Notes: generated from the sequence alone by a model not told the origin. Counted from the stretch's first letter, positions 1 to 11,046 are shown. The stretch: DNA of 64,000 bases from Siphonodentalium dalli (GCA_032622095.1 CP136068.1:137647989-137711988), one strand, 5' to 3'. Translations and numbers: made by a program.

Positions 1-323
1 GATGGTTACAGTTATGCCCTGTGCCAATGCATTCTCTTATACATGCGAGTCGACCATAGGTCGCCTCGCATATATAAGATAATGCATTGGCCTAAAAAAA
101 ATCTTTTTTTAACACTTTTTACCATTTTTTCTTACATTCTTTAACAATTTTATAATTTTTTCTTACATTTTTTAACAATTTTTCTGCATTCTTTGACAAT
201 TTTATCATTTTTAATATGTGTTAAGCCAATGCATTCTCTTATATATGCGAGGCGACCTATGGTCGACTCGCATATATAAGAGAATGCATTGGCACAGGGC
301 CGTTCTGTTGGGTAAAGGGTTAA
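1..323 (-). mobile_element. TTAA short element, family A (left part cut by window)
   Basis: Right part of a short non-autonomous element. It ends in TGTTGGGTAAAGGG followed by TTAA at 320-323. Inside are two hairpin cassettes, near 24-93 and 224-294, in inverted order around an AT-rich spacer. Complete copies elsewhere (for example 17341-17730) show TTAA duplications and CCCTTTACCCAACA ends, as expected of piggyBac-type non-autonomous elements. Its terminal TTAA is shared with the next element. Confidence 0.8.
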
Positions 324-584
324 CCATTTCATTACTAAATACTCATTGATGAGTAGTTATCCCTTAGGAAATGTTCAGATGATAAGTTCAACAAACGACC
401 ATAGTTGACTTATTATCTGAACATTTCCCACCTGTGAATATGAATCCTTCTGCTCTGTATTATTTGTTTTTCTGTCTCTCGTCTGCTTATGTATCTTGAA
501 CACCCATCAAAATTAATAATAGACCATTCCAATTTACACTTTTTTAATTTGGTGGGTAAATCCATTTGATATAGAAAGGGTTAA
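320..584. mobile_element. TTAA short element, family F
   Basis: Starts TTAACCATTTCATTACTAAA and ends TATAGAAAGGGTTAA. It contains a long hairpin, about 370-430, with arms GGAAATGTTCAGAT.ATAAG. The same layout occurs at 764-1024, and longer relatives lie at 39510-40008 and 43849-44370. No coding capacity was seen. The left TTAA is shared with the family A element at 1-323. Confidence 0.7.
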
Positions 585-763
585 CAGGTAAGAAAAAACT
601 CATGTGAACAGTGGCACTGGAACATCCCAAGGGCAAGAGAAAGCAAGAGAAGGGAAGGAAACGGGCAGGACTTCCAGAAAGTGTTTTGAGTCAGTTACTG
701 GGCATAAAAAATGATGTTTCAGTTGTAGATGCAAAAATGTGCATGCTATGTTATTTTAGCTAT

Positions 764-1024
764 TTAACCATTACTGTACTAAAGCATCGTTGACGAGTAG
801 TTATCTCTTAGGAAATGTTCAGATTATAAGTTCAACAAATGACCATAGGTCAAACTTATTATCTGAACATTTCCCACCAATGAATATTATTCCTACTGCA
901 AGTTCAATTACAAGTCTGTTGTCTGCTCATATTTTCTGTAAACCCCCTTCAAATGGATATAGACCATTCCAAAATATACTTTTATAACTGGGTGGCAGAA
1001 TCCATTTAGTATAGAAAGGCTTAA
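764..1024. mobile_element. TTAA short element, family F, second copy
   Basis: Bounded by TTAA at 764-767 and 1021-1024. It has the same central hairpin (about 811-879) and the same right end (TATAGAAAGGC then TTAA) as the copy at 320-584, with many substitutions, so it is older or independently derived. The 65-codon reading frame across it is only the hairpin translated. Confidence 0.65.
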
Positions 1025-1055
1025 TTCCTAATTTCCTAGTTTTATTATGTTTCAG

Positions 1056-1176
1056 GGTGGAGTTGAAATCACGGAGACAGACAATGCCTTGAAGGTTGCA
1101 GCAGATCTTCCACACCTCATCAGTCTCGGCAGCGGCCGGCTTTCCATCTCTGTTTCCATCATACCCATCGGTGAAG
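1056..1176 (+). CDS. PHLDB: PHLDB-like protein, FHA-region exon (first exon in window)
   Basis: Internal coding exon of 121 nt. A TTTCAG acceptor precedes 1056 and a GAAG|GTGAGG donor follows 1176. The exon opens in phase 0 and ends with one base of a split codon. Its peptide starts GGVEITETDNALKVAADLPH and continues LISLGSGRLSISVSIIPIGE. I recognise this as the start of the FHA domain of PHLDB1/PHLDB2 (LL5 proteins), where the conserved string is PHLVSLGSGRLST followed by a Pro/Leu/Glu-Gly stretch. PHLDB proteins bind phosphoinositides through a C-terminal PH domain and tether cortical microtubule-capture complexes. That domain is not in this window. The second exon at 18116 continues the same domain in the matching phase. 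The N-terminal exon is upstream or unrecognised. Assignment is by remembered similarity, not a search. Confidence 0.82.
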
Positions 1177-1200
1177 GTGAGGGCTTTCATCAAAACTTAG

Positions 1201-1325
1201 TTAACCCTTCCATGGCTGCATGGAGCTTCCTGAAATTTTGTGAAAACCCTGTGCCACTGCATTCTCTTATATATGTGCGTCTCCAATAGGGAGCCTCGCA
1301 TTTATATAAGAGAATACATTGGACT
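1201..1325 (+). mobile_element. TTAA element family B, left half only
   Basis: Begins TTAACCCTTCCATGGCTGCATGG (written here as TTAACCCTTCC then ATGGCTGCATGG), then AGCTTCCTGAAATTTTG, then the hairpin cassette at about 1255-1322 with the CTCC/GGGAG-type inner stem. The right half is missing, so this is a truncated copy. It starts only 24 bases after the exon splice donor. Confidence 0.6.
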
Positions 1326-1778
1326 AATAGTGTGGTCGTCGGAGGGTTAGACCCAGAAGAAATTGGTAAAGAAGCGGTTTTGGTGTCATTCGACGCGGGA
1401 GAATCTCGTGTATAACATATCCAAAATCCGCTAAAATCCGCTTTGGGCAAAATTCAGGATCCAAGATGGCGTCCAACATGGCTGCCGTTAGTCAAAAGAT
1501 ACTCTGACTGAGATTAATTCGATAATAGTGAGAACAAATGTTGTCATATGTATACAAATGTATACATTTTTGCAAAGGTAAAATATTGTGTCACCTGTTT
1601 ATGGCAAAAATGGAACCCCTCCTCCCAGATGGCCGCCAAAATGGCGCCCTAAACTCGAACATTTGAAGTTTTTGCCTAATATCTTAAAGATCAATTCCTG
1701 TTGTTTGATAATGGTTCAGACTGGCGACTTTGATTAGGCTTATTCATGTTAATTCAGCATTGGAGCAATGAAAGATAC
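1326..1778. other. Intron with ATGGCNGCC-type motifs
   Basis: No gene seen. The stretch carries repeated ATGGCGTCC, ATGGCTGCC and ATGGCCGCCAAAATGGCG motifs (about 1465-1490 and 1629-1648). Similar motifs recur at 6511-6554 and 9163-9180, always near the two large elements, so they belong to an older repeat or a motif cluster into which those elements jumped. Confidence 0.45.
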
Positions 1779-2650
1779 CATAAATCAGGCCTTAAAATTC
1801 CCCCCAACTCACGGCGTTTACCGATGTCCCCAAATTATAGAAATGTCCCAAATTAGGAGCCACATTTGACCAAATTTCACCGCAAAATCGAAGAAATTTT
1901 GCCGAAAAAAAAAAATCATTCTTAAAATATGCTGTCGGAGCAACGCACCATAAACAATGTGTGAAACCGAAAGCGGAAGTTAAATTTTTACTCTTTCTGG
2001 ACTTCTGACCTATGACCGCTTGACCCGACGAGGTTGTCAGATTGTACTTTTTTTCTGTTTGTGTTTCCCCTCGCGACTTGGTGGAGCACAGATATAACGT
2101 TGAATAAAGAATACACGGAACGGATCGTGCGGGTTTCTGAACCGAAAGTAAAATATAGGTCGCAAACTGCACGATTCGGCCGGTACCGTGACCAGCAATT
2201 ACACATAATTGTTTCGCTGAGCGATCGAAGCGCATAACGTGCCTGCACTGCAGCACGTGGCGTGAGCTCTACTCTCGACATAACACTGGTTGTTGCAATA
2301 GTACACTTGACACAGTCACGTGTGCGACCGTGTGTCTTTTAACCGCGATAATTCCTTTGATGTCCCGTTTTTAATATTGCGTGTCACAAGTCATTGTATA
2401 CACTGTTACTTGCGCTGCGTACACGTACATGATTTTAGTATTTAGAACATAGTAGGTTTTTTTTTAAACCTAGAATAACACACGAAGTGTTTAAACTAAA
2501 CCCGTAAACATTGATCTTTGTACCGGTATATGGTAATCAAATTCCGAATAGTAATTCAAGAGGAATAACTCTATCTTAAAGTCCAAAGATCGAGATTGGT
2601 TCCATATCATGTCCCTTCATTAACTCTTCTATTAATTAAGGGTAAATTAA

Positions 2651-2658
2651 TATAAATA
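2651..2658 (+). promoter_or_regulatory. TATA-like box of the hAT transposase
   Basis: TATAAATA lies 32 bases before the transposase start codon, within the element. Position and sequence fit a core promoter, but the short distance to the ATG would give a very short leader. Prediction only. Confidence 0.35.
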
Positions 2659-2689
2659 GTTTTAAAACCGCCCGTTTCGAAATTTCGAT

Positions 2690-5263
2690 ATGAGTGCGCG
2701 CGGTAGGCCCAGAACTACGGGTAAATCTCACAACAAAGAGAGTATAACATACAGTTCTAAAAGAAAAAAACAAGATGATGATGGTAGTCAAAAAATAATA
2801 TCATTTTTTAAAGTGGCACAACATGTTGAAAATGAAAGTCAACATGGAACCAGCTGCAATGCTGACGTTCTCACTGAACCAGAAGTAGTCCCAGAGGACT
2901 TGGACCAAACTCCAAAGGTTCCTTCTACTCCATCTGCTTCTACTACCTCTACATCACAGGTTCCTTCCACTTCTGAAACTAAGACTTCTTCTGTTGGCCT
3001 GAGACAGCGAGATATCAAAGCTATATTAGAACAATACCCTACATTTGTCTATTCCAAGGATGGGTTTTTATGTCTTATTTGTTCAAAATATTGTACAGTC
3101 GCAGACAAAAATCATCCGCAGAATGCTGCTTTCACTGTAACAGGATCAGACCTTGGATGCCACCCTAAAGCGAGACTTGAAGACCACCTAAAGTCAGCTA
3201 TTCACAAACGTTGCAAAGAAAATGAAACCACTGCTCTTCGGTTAATCCATCAAGGGGGTTTGGCTGGTGTTTTTGACAAATCACATATTGACATTGTCAC
3301 AAACAATCGTCAGTATTTATCACACCTAATAAAAACACTGGACTATCATGTACACCATTACATTGCAAAATCCCAAATTGCAGACTTTGTAAAGTTTCTT
3401 GTTGACTTACAAGAACCAATCACAACAGATTTCTTCTCCAGAAATAAAGGATATGGGCAGTACATTTCTGGTCCATCAGTCGAAGAACTATTGACTGCCT
3501 ATAATAAATTCTGCATTCACAAAACACGTGAATCAATGGAGCGTGGAAAACATTTTACTTTCTATTGTGATGATTCAGAAGCATATAATGATCATGACGA
3601 GATGATCAGCTTTCTGTCATGGGTGGACCCAAGCAAGATATTAGGAACGTTTGTACCCCATGTTTTCCTTAACATTAAATCTGTTACTAATCATGATAGT
3701 GATGACCATGTCATTGATGCAAATTCTTACTTTGATGCACCCAGTCTTTATGCTGCAATGAAGGAGGTTATTGCCGGTGAGGAGTTTGCAATGGAGAACA
3801 TTTGCTTCATGTGTTTTGACGGTACAAATACAATGTCTGGAAAAACAGGTGGTGTTCAGGCATTGTGGCGCAATGATTTTCCAAAAGCCATCTACATCAA
3901 TTGCCGTAATCACCGTTTAGCTTTAGTTTTTGTTCATTTGAAAAAAGCATATCCATTAATGAGCAGCTACGATGAACTTCTATATGACATATATGAAGCT
4001 ATCGATGCAAGTAAGGTTGCTAAAACAGTTTTCAACCAAATTCAATCTATAAATGGAGAGAAAACATTTCAAATGTTGAGGGCATGTTTGACGCGGTGGT
4101 TGTCACATTTCAAAGCTTCGAAGAGAGTTTGCGACAGGTATGAAGATTTATTGGTAACATTTGCAAATATGTTTCAAAGGAAAGGCGACACCAAGTATCT
4201 CGGCATTAACCAGCGTCTGACTGATCCGGAAAATGTGTGTACTCTTTTATTGATGACGGACATCCTACATCACACAAACATTCTCTCCACTATGTTACAG
4301 GCTACGACTGCCAACATCCCACAAGTTGTTGAGTATGTGAATGTGTTGAATGGTTATTTGAAGGGTCTACCAAATATGTCTCAGGGTTATTATTCTAAAG
4401 TGGATACCTACATCCAAAAAGCTAAATCATACCGCTCTGAGAGCTCAGGTTATGTTCGCGGAACCAGAAGTGGAGTGAGGGTAGTAGAATTTGACAGAGT
4501 AAAATATGAGACTGACTTCGTCTTACCATTTTGTCAATCACTGATCAATGAGCTCAATGCTGCATTCTATGATGATCAAAGTACCATTGTCACTAGCTTG
4601 TTGGAATTATTCATCAAACCGATAAATCATGCTCATGAACTTGACAACGAACTGATAGAGATGCACCTGAGCAGACTTCTTGAGTTTTATGACTTACAGC
4701 CTAAGACTGATGGTGTAAGCGGCACTGACTGTGAGGCTGAGCAAATTATATTTCTTGGTGAATTAGTAAAGGAATACAATATGTTATACACTCATATCCA
4801 ACTTATGAAACAAAAATGGGATTGTGAGAAGAAGGAGCAAATAAAAAATTTGCAGAAAAGATTAGACTTTAAGACAGCAGAGTCCCTTAAGAAATATGTG
4901 CCCCAGTATGAAATGAATAAAATAGAGGAAAGGATTGACATGCTAAAAAAAAAACGTACTACACCAGGAGATGTACTCGAAGTACTGTGTGAGGATAATT
5001 TGGCTGAAACAGCTTACATGAACATGAGCTTTTTCCTTAATATATGTTGTGTTCTACCTATCTCTAATGCCATTTCCGAGAGAGGTTTCAGCCAAATGCA
5101 ATTGTTACTGGGCAAACATCAGGGATCGACAAAAGATGAGACTCTTGATAAACTGATTAGAATACGTATGTTTCCACTCCCTTTGGACAACACATCCATC
5201 AATGAAATTATAAATATATTTGACAAGGACTTCAACAAAAACAGACATATTAAGTTACATTAG
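2690..5263 (+). CDS. hAT-family transposase, 857 aa, intact
   Basis: A single uninterrupted frame of 857 codons with no intron needed. Residues 1-100 are a basic then Ser/Thr/Pro-rich low-complexity tail. Residues 126-175 form a BED/TTF-like zinc finger: Cys128, Cys131, His166, His172. The RNase H-like core follows, with an acidic pair in FYCDDSEAYN (294-295), the second-strand motif CFDGTNTMSG (Asp377) and CRNHRLALV (about 405-413), then LTRWLSHF. The C-terminal end has the hAT dimerisation signature ISERGFSQMQLLL. The overall form resembles the ZNF862/KIAA1586-like group of hAT transposases. The ATG at 2690 is the first in frame and lies just after a TATA-like box. Poly(A) signals AATAAA occur at 5588 and 5672. 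The surrounding inverted repeats and target duplication argue for a mobile transposase rather than a domesticated host gene. Confidence 0.88.
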   Translation: MSARGRPRTTGKSHNKESITYSSKRKKQDDDGSQKIISFFKVAQHVENESQHGTSCNADVLTEPEVVPEDLDQTPKVPSTPSASTTSTSQVPSTSETKTSSVGLRQRDIKAILEQYPTFVYSKDGFLCLICSKYCTVADKNHPQNAAFTVTGSDLGCHPKARLEDHLKSAIHKRCKENETTALRLIHQGGLAGVFDKSHIDIVTNNRQYLSHLIKTLDYHVHHYIAKSQIADFVKFLVDLQEPITTDFFSRNKGYGQYISGPSVEELLTAYNKFCIHKTRESMERGKHFTFYCDDSEAYNDHDEMISFLSWVDPSKILGTFVPHVFLNIKSVTNHDSDDHVIDANSYFDAPSLYAAMKEVIAGEEFAMENICFMCFDGTNTMSGKTGGVQALWRNDFPKAIYINCRNHRLALVFVHLKKAYPLMSSYDELLYDIYEAIDASKVAKTVFNQIQSINGEKTFQMLRACLTRWLSHFKASKRVCDRYEDLLVTFANMFQRKGDTKYLGINQRLTDPENVCTLLLMTDILHHTNILSTMLQATTANIPQVVEYVNVLNGYLKGLPNMSQGYYSKVDTYIQKAKSYRSESSGYVRGTRSGVRVVEFDRVKYETDFVLPFCQSLINELNAAFYDDQSTIVTSLLELFIKPINHAHELDNELIEMHLSRLLEFYDLQPKTDGVSGTDCEAEQIIFLGELVKEYNMLYTHIQLMKQKWDCEKKEQIKNLQKRLDFKTAESLKKYVPQYEMNKIEERIDMLKKKRTTPGDVLEVLCEDNLAETAYMNMSFFLNICCVLPISNAISERGFSQMQLLLGKHQGSTKDETLDKLIRIRMFPLPLDNTSINEIINIFDKDFNKNRHIKLH

Positions 5264-5587
5264 TTACAGTGAAATATTAAAGGGTTTAAATGAAGTCATT
5301 ATGAACACTAAATTTGGGCATTTTAATTTTTATGATTTATCATTATGGGATGATCTCATATTATATCCAACAGAATGTATGCAACATATGGATAAATTTG
5401 TGCCATGGATGATTGCAAAATACACTCATACAGGTGCTCTTTGAAAAAATGTAAACAACAAGATAATTTTAATGAAAATGAGTTATTCTTAAAGCACATG
5501 AGTGTATATGGCACTCATTCATTGCTCAATTTATTCATTTGTTGGCTGTATAAATCTTGTTGGGTATAATATGAAATGGTCCCATAA

Positions 5588-5677
5588 AATAAATGGCAAT
5601 ATTTAGTGTCCAGTACCCCTTTAAAACATCAGTTTTGCCTAGTTTAGTAGTTACAGTAGTTACTAGTTCAAAATAAA
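5588..5677 (+). terminator. Candidate polyadenylation signals
   Basis: AATAAA at 5588-5593 and again at 5672-5677, about 325 and 410 bases past the transposase stop and still inside the element. Plausible 3' end signals; no transcript evidence. Confidence 0.3.
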
Positions 5678-6318
5678 GGAAATACTGATTATGTTGCTCA
5701 ACACACGCAGTGTTTATGATCAACTTGATCTAATTAATTGTGTAATGACTTTTAGATAAGATATACAGTCAGTTTTGGCAACTGTAACTTAATATAATAT
5801 TCTGTTTGTTGATGAGCCTATTTGAACTTTCTGGATTTAAATTTTCATTAAATATTTTCACCCTTTTTATGACCTGTTTGTGTGTGTATATACCATTACT
5901 ATATTGCTTCATTTGACCACAACATATCAACTTTCTAACTTTTTTCAGGTTCACATTAAATTAAATTTTAATTGGCAATGCCCATGATCAGTATGTTGGT
6001 GGACTGCTTGGAGAAATTTCAAGCACCATACATCTATAAAATGGCTTTCTTGATGTCAAATGATCCAATATTCCCAAGTGGTCAATAAATATCAGATTGT
6101 AACTTACAAAACTTGAAAATATAAGGGTAATATAACTTGCTGAATGCTTCAGAACCAACCAGATAGACCCCATTTTAGGCTTACGTTAAAAAAAAATTCT
6201 CCGCGGGGGAAACGCCCGGACCACCTATGATCAGAAGGGGGTACCCCCCCTCCCGAACCCACCCCCGCGGTTTCCCTAAATGTCCCCAAATTAGGCTAAT
6301 CTAAAGGCCTGCATAAAT

Positions 6319-6651
6319 GGGATCCCAGACTCATCTACACCCTCAAAAATTAGATTTTACAGAACGCGGTATAAAATTCCACAAAACTCGCCATTGTGAT
6401 TACAGTCATATATCAACAAGAAATGGACAGAACTGTACAATGTAAGTTGGGCATACCAATATCTATGAATACTCCAATTCAATGAAACCATAATTGGCGC
6501 TTTGTCTCAAAATGGCTGCCAAAATGGCGGTCAAAATATGGAAAATGGCGGATATTGATCACAGTGTCATTCAATCCATTATAAGTAGTGGTTGATGAAT
6601 AAAATTGACTAAATAAATACGAATGTATACCTCTTTATGATGCCATTATGC
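6319..6651. other. Intron between two large transposons
   Basis: No gene seen. It contains AAATGGCTGCCAAAATGGCGG and related ATGGCGG motifs at about 6508-6555, in the same orientation as those at 9163-9180 and 1629-1648. Confidence 0.4.
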
Positions 6652-6694
6652 TACAGCTATGTTCTCAGTAAGCGACCTGTTTAACGAGGTTATG

Positions 6695-6870
6695 GGCCGG
6701 TACGTACCGCGGTGTTACCACCAAACTACCACGGTTATCATTCTGTACCGCGACGGAGGGCGGTTGACCCGCGGTACTGGTACGGTATTTTTACCGTTGG
6801 TTACCGCAGGTCACCGCGTTATTGGTGTTGGTTACCGTCATACACCGCGTTATTTTTGTTGTAACCGCGT
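6695..6870. repeat. Left subterminal ACCGCG array
   Basis: Irregularly spaced copies of ACCGCG, GGTTACCG and GGTACCG, many in inverted pairs. The mirror-image array lies at 8895-9065 of the same element. Probably protein-binding or structure-forming ends of the transposon. Confidence 0.65.
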
Positions 6871-8894
6871 TCAAATATGTATATGTAATGAATATAAATG
6901 AATAATAATGCAATCGGATTACATATGAACATGTCGGGTTTACATGTAACATACCGGTATTACAAATGTACACGTACATCACGTTTAATCACGTCGGCGG
7001 TTTTTGAACTCCGTTATAGTTGCTTACAGCGACTGGATTACGCAAAACACCATGGAGTAATAGTTTTGTTGTTAGCATCTATCTTACAAATCGTCAAATG
7101 ATTTACGCACCCGATTCCTATGTCGGTTTCCACTCATGCGGATTTTTTTGTTTTGTTTGTGTTTCCGAAATCTAAATTTCTTAGAAAATGGGAAAAGTAA
7201 ATCCTCCATTTATCTGAATTTGGTCGAAACCAGCGGGGACGGTGCATTAGTAACACTGCATGAGTCCGATTTTAGTCTTAGAGGCCAGGGCGGCGATCAT
7301 TGCAGAAATATTCATATTCGTTCAAATCTATAGTTTTGTTCATATGCCAAACACAATCGGCGCGTAAATAGTATATTGTCGCCAAGACGTATGATTGTAC
7401 GCATGCGTGAAATAGTAAAGCAATTTACAAACATTTGCGCCTGAAGATTTCTTGTCGGTGGGAATGTATAACTAAGAAAGCGTGGCACATGTCATGCCGC
7501 AAAGTAAAGTTGTTATCATCACCAATGTGCGCGACAAAAGACACACGCAAAACACCAAATATTGAAAGACACAACGTTGTCAAATCAGTCTTTGATTTTG
7601 TTACGTGAACATTCATTGAGCTCACGAGTGCGTGTCGGGCGGCATCGTTTGATGTGAAATAGCAACTTTTGGCGAGGGCGTGCACTTGTAGTTCTCGGTG
7701 GGTCGCAGTATAAATTATATCACATACCGGTATTCCTATCTAATCGTTATTCGGAGAAAACATGCATGGTGTTGGAAAGTTGACCTCTAAATATGTTTGC
7801 TTGGTTATATACAGAGGTTAACATTGTAACATAATTATTTCAAGTGATCGAATTCGGTGTGTTTTAGTCCTTGTTAGTTTTTCCCCGATACGGTAGCAAT
7901 AAAGAGCGTTTGTCTCACTTTTGTGCGACAAATATTTATAAATAGCTATTACGCGTGCACAACATTTAAAAGATCGAATGAGACTTGTCTGTTTAAAGCC
8001 ACATGGCCGTTCGCACATAATATTATTCGCAATACCAAAATAGATCGATAAATATCTGAACTACATTCTGCGAGCATTATGTAAGCCAAATGGACGCATT
8101 GAAGTAATGGAAACACAAAACAGCCATTCGCGCGTCACGTGTGTAGTTTTACTAATAGCACCATCAACAAAACACAAATATTTATTTCACCCATTGAGGC
8201 CAGCTATAAAAAGACATGACGACATCTTAATTTAAGTGCCCCGTGCCCTATATTAACAAAGTCTGCCAGCTGCAGTATGACGTAATCAGGGACACGTGCT
8301 TTTGCGCAGAATGTGTTTTTTTCCTGGATATACGGGAGTTCCACTTTGTGTCTTTTATTGCTAAGACAATAATTCCCGTTATACGAACAAATGGTGTTTG
8401 TGATTTGCAGTTAATGAATGTCAATAAAGTTAATAACGAAATTTATTCTGGGGACTATTTAAATAGTGTCGTTATCATTCAATTTAGGGATCACGTACAT
8501 CTGAACATTGATATAAACTGTAGATACGGGATTTATCAAGCTGTCTAAAATGGCCGAAATCATTTGTCCCCTTCCCGATAACCAACACTGATTACAAATA
8601 GTGTCATTTATGGGAATTTTTGGCAATAAAACGAGACTAGAAATGTTATTGTAATATTTTAATATTCACATTAATTGAAAAATGACTTTCTCAAAGTAAC
8701 TTATAGTTACCTTTACTTAATCTAGAAGCCCGTTATAATGGGCATATTTCCCGATACTCGATCGGCTTTCATCTATTTCAATATTTTAATAATACTCTTC
8801 ACGGTACACAATCATGGACGGAATCGTGAGAACGGCCGTCCTATTTGGAAGATTGACGGTCAGCCATCGAATCCCGTCATTAACCTCGTTACAA

Positions 8895-9065
8895 AAATGC
8901 TACCGCGTAGCGGTAATGTCACCGCGTTTGTGCGGTGCATTACCGCGTGCCACCGCGCTACCAACATTCGTTACCGCTGGTACCGTGAACGTCGCGGTGG
9001 TACCGCGGTACGCGCGTGGTAGTGCAACCACGAATCGGCGGTATGTCGCGGTATTGCACCGCGGT
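8895..9065. repeat. Right subterminal ACCGCG array
   Basis: Counterpart of the array at 6695-6870: repeated TACCGCG, GTCACCGCG and CGCGGTA, with a sharp local rise in CpG content. It is bounded outward by the terminal inverted repeat. Confidence 0.65.
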
Positions 9066-9119
9066 ATTAACGCATGTACACCTCGTTAAAACAGGTCGCT
9101 TAATTTGAGCAGTGCTGTA

Positions 9120-10829
9120 GCTCTATGTAAAAACTTAAAAATCAGTACCAAAAATGGCTGCCAAAATGGCCACCCGATGTGAAAAATACTATTTTCTATC
9201 ACTTCTGTTTATCACTTGTTGCTGTCTGAACTGGGAAACAATGGGTATATTCTTTCAATGATCGTGTCAACTGATCATTACAGCAATGACATTTCTAATC
9301 GATTAGATCATAGTTTACTCCGGTCCTTCACTAATAAGTTATATAACGAATGCGGTATGAAATTTAACCAAAATCGACTTTGGGGTCCTGGGCACATTTG
9401 ATATTTAGGGATGAGCAGATCTTGTCTACAAAATAATTGATCGTTTCTTTTATTTGTGAACATTCCATCTCAAATAGACCAAAATAAACAATAAATTTTA
9501 TCTAATATGGCTTCCAAAACGAAAATGGTAGACTCTGCCCAGCTTATCATATAATGGAAGTTGTGAGTGGTTGATGCAGTTGATAGTTGGCTAATATACA
9601 TGTATGTGGCTCAAAACTATTTATTTTCAATCTTTTGGTGGCTTCCCGCGGGTTGACAAAATCTCGACGCATCAGTGCTATAATGTCGTAACTCCATTAT
9701 GGCGGGAAATGAGTATTTGATACCATTCGAATCGTGAGAAAAAAACTGGGCCAAACTGTCTTTGCATTTGGATGACAAATATTCGCACAAACCAGTGAAG
9801 CAAATGTCGTATCTCCAGCGATCTTTACAATTATTCGTGCTTTGAGGTTGTATATCCAACAGCAGCCAATCGGACGCTTCAGGTTCTCCACGTGACATCT
9901 GTTTTGTGTTTGTGAATTCTAAAATGTGTGCTATATGGTAGTATCTCCATGTTAGTCACGTGATCATTTGGTGATTTAAATTTTGTGATTGTTCCACACA
10001 TTTCTGTATGATGATGCACATGGGCGAATTTTCATAGTGTAGAATAGGCACTTTTTAGTTCATAGACACATGCGATTGCCACCATATTTAGCTTAATCTG
10101 CATTTATTAGCACAACTTCATTATAGCACGGAAACGAATCGTCGCTGGCATACGCAAAATGTCATATCTCCAAACAAGCTATTGCTTTTTAAAAGAAAAT
10201 GAGGGAGTTAACAGAAAACAATATGTGGTTCAATGAACAGCTAATGTCAGTTTTCATTGGGATAAATACAACAATACTTCATGCTTTGTCAACATTAGGA
10301 GAAATGTTGTCTAAAAACTTCAACCTTCATTTTCTCGGAAAGTTGAAAATGTGGGTTACATTATAACACTGATGCGACGAAATATTCGAAATATTCGGGC
10401 TCGGCCATCATTTTCAAGTTTCAAGCTGGAACTAAATGTAGCCCATGGATTCCCCATTTCGACATGTAAGAAAAGTAGTTTTACTCTGATCTCTTCCCAG
10501 ATATCAACTCTCCGGTAAATGGTGATCTCTTATGTTCTAGAAAATATGTGTGCCAAATACATATATGTATGAAGAAACTATCCCCATAAATTGTTTACAC
10601 ATCGACTCCGTAAGTATGTGGAGGTTTTCTTGGACAAGCAGGATTTTCAAACCTCGAAACCATCCGTACAAACAATAAAAGTTAATAGGAAATGACGTTG
10701 GATGTAGGTCTAGAGTACGTCGTCCGCATGAAATAGTTTTCGTGTAATTAATTTGCACATATTTCGTGCTCTGATGAGCATGGATGAACGCCTTATGTGG
10801 CATGATCTATCAATTTACCAAAGGGCACA
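9120..10829. other. Intron, no gene recognised
   Basis: Single-copy-looking intron DNA. An AAATGGCTGCCAAAATGGCC motif sits at about 9162-9181 and a weaker ATGGCTTCC at about 9508. A 93-codon minus-strand frame at 9617-9898 has no recognisable domain and overlaps another frame, so I do not call it. Confidence 0.4.
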
Positions 10830-10831
10830 TA

Positions 10832-11044
10832 CATTAATGCCCTAAATAATCGACTTTTTAACCACAGCAGAATTATGGGTAACTTTTCAGGATTTAGTCG
10901 GAAATATGGCTTGTTGCCATTCATTGAAAAGCTCTCGCCGAGAGCTTTCCGATGAATGGCAACAAGCCATATTTCCGACTAAATCCTGAAAAGTTACCAA
11001 TAATTCTACTGTGGTTAAGGAGTGGATTATTTAGAGCATTACTG
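10832..11044. mobile_element. TA-target foldback element, family G
   Basis: Nearly perfect 213-bp hairpin. Ends resemble CAGTAATGCCCTAA, with TA on both sides (10830-10831, 11045-11046). Arms contain AACCACAGCAGAATTATGGG and GGATTTAGTCGGAAATATGG; the turn is CTCTCGCCGAGAG. Related copies are at 33370, 38039, 47428, 48099 and 60916. Non-coding; probably a Tc1/mariner- or pogo-type short element. Confidence 0.75.
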
Positions 11045-11046
11045 TA

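Larger units (their letters stand above)
1786..6311 (+). mobile_element. Complete hAT-superfamily DNA transposon
   Basis: The element spans 4,526 bp. Left end is CAGGCCTTAAAAT; the right end read inward is CAGGCCTTTAGAT. The identical 7-mer CATAAAT abuts both ends (1779-1785 and 6312-6318), which I read as the target duplication; hAT usually makes 8 bp, so one base may have been lost or the end is shifted. The motif ATGTCCCCAAATTA lies just inside both ends in the same orientation (about 1824 and 6280), like hAT subterminal binding repeats. It carries one long intact transposase frame at 2690-5263. Intact ends, duplication and frame suggest recent activity. Confidence 0.85.
6654..9117. mobile_element. 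2.46-kb non-autonomous TA-target element with TACCGCG-rich ends
   Basis: The ends read inward are CAGCTATGTTCTCAGTAAGC and CAGCACTGCTCAAATTAAGC, both followed by GACCTGTTT(T)AACGAGG. Each end is flanked by TA (6652-6653, 9118-9119). About 200 bp inside each end (6695-6870 and 8895-9065) is dense in TACCGCG and CGCGGTA in both orientations, far more GC-rich than the middle. No transposase frame exists; the longest frames are about 100 codons and unrecognised. The outer end resembles that of the short TA family (CAGTAATGCTCTAAGTAAGC), so I place it in the same Tc1/mariner- or pogo-like group. Confidence 0.72.

Noticed and set aside
7136-8548. Frames of 65-101 codons inside the 2.46-kb TA element
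   Set aside because: None contains a transposase motif, and the longest has no recognisable domain. Treated as chance frames.
9617-9898. 93-codon and 64-codon overlapping minus-strand frames
   Set aside because: Two frames overlap on the same strand with no domain, splice site or repeat support.
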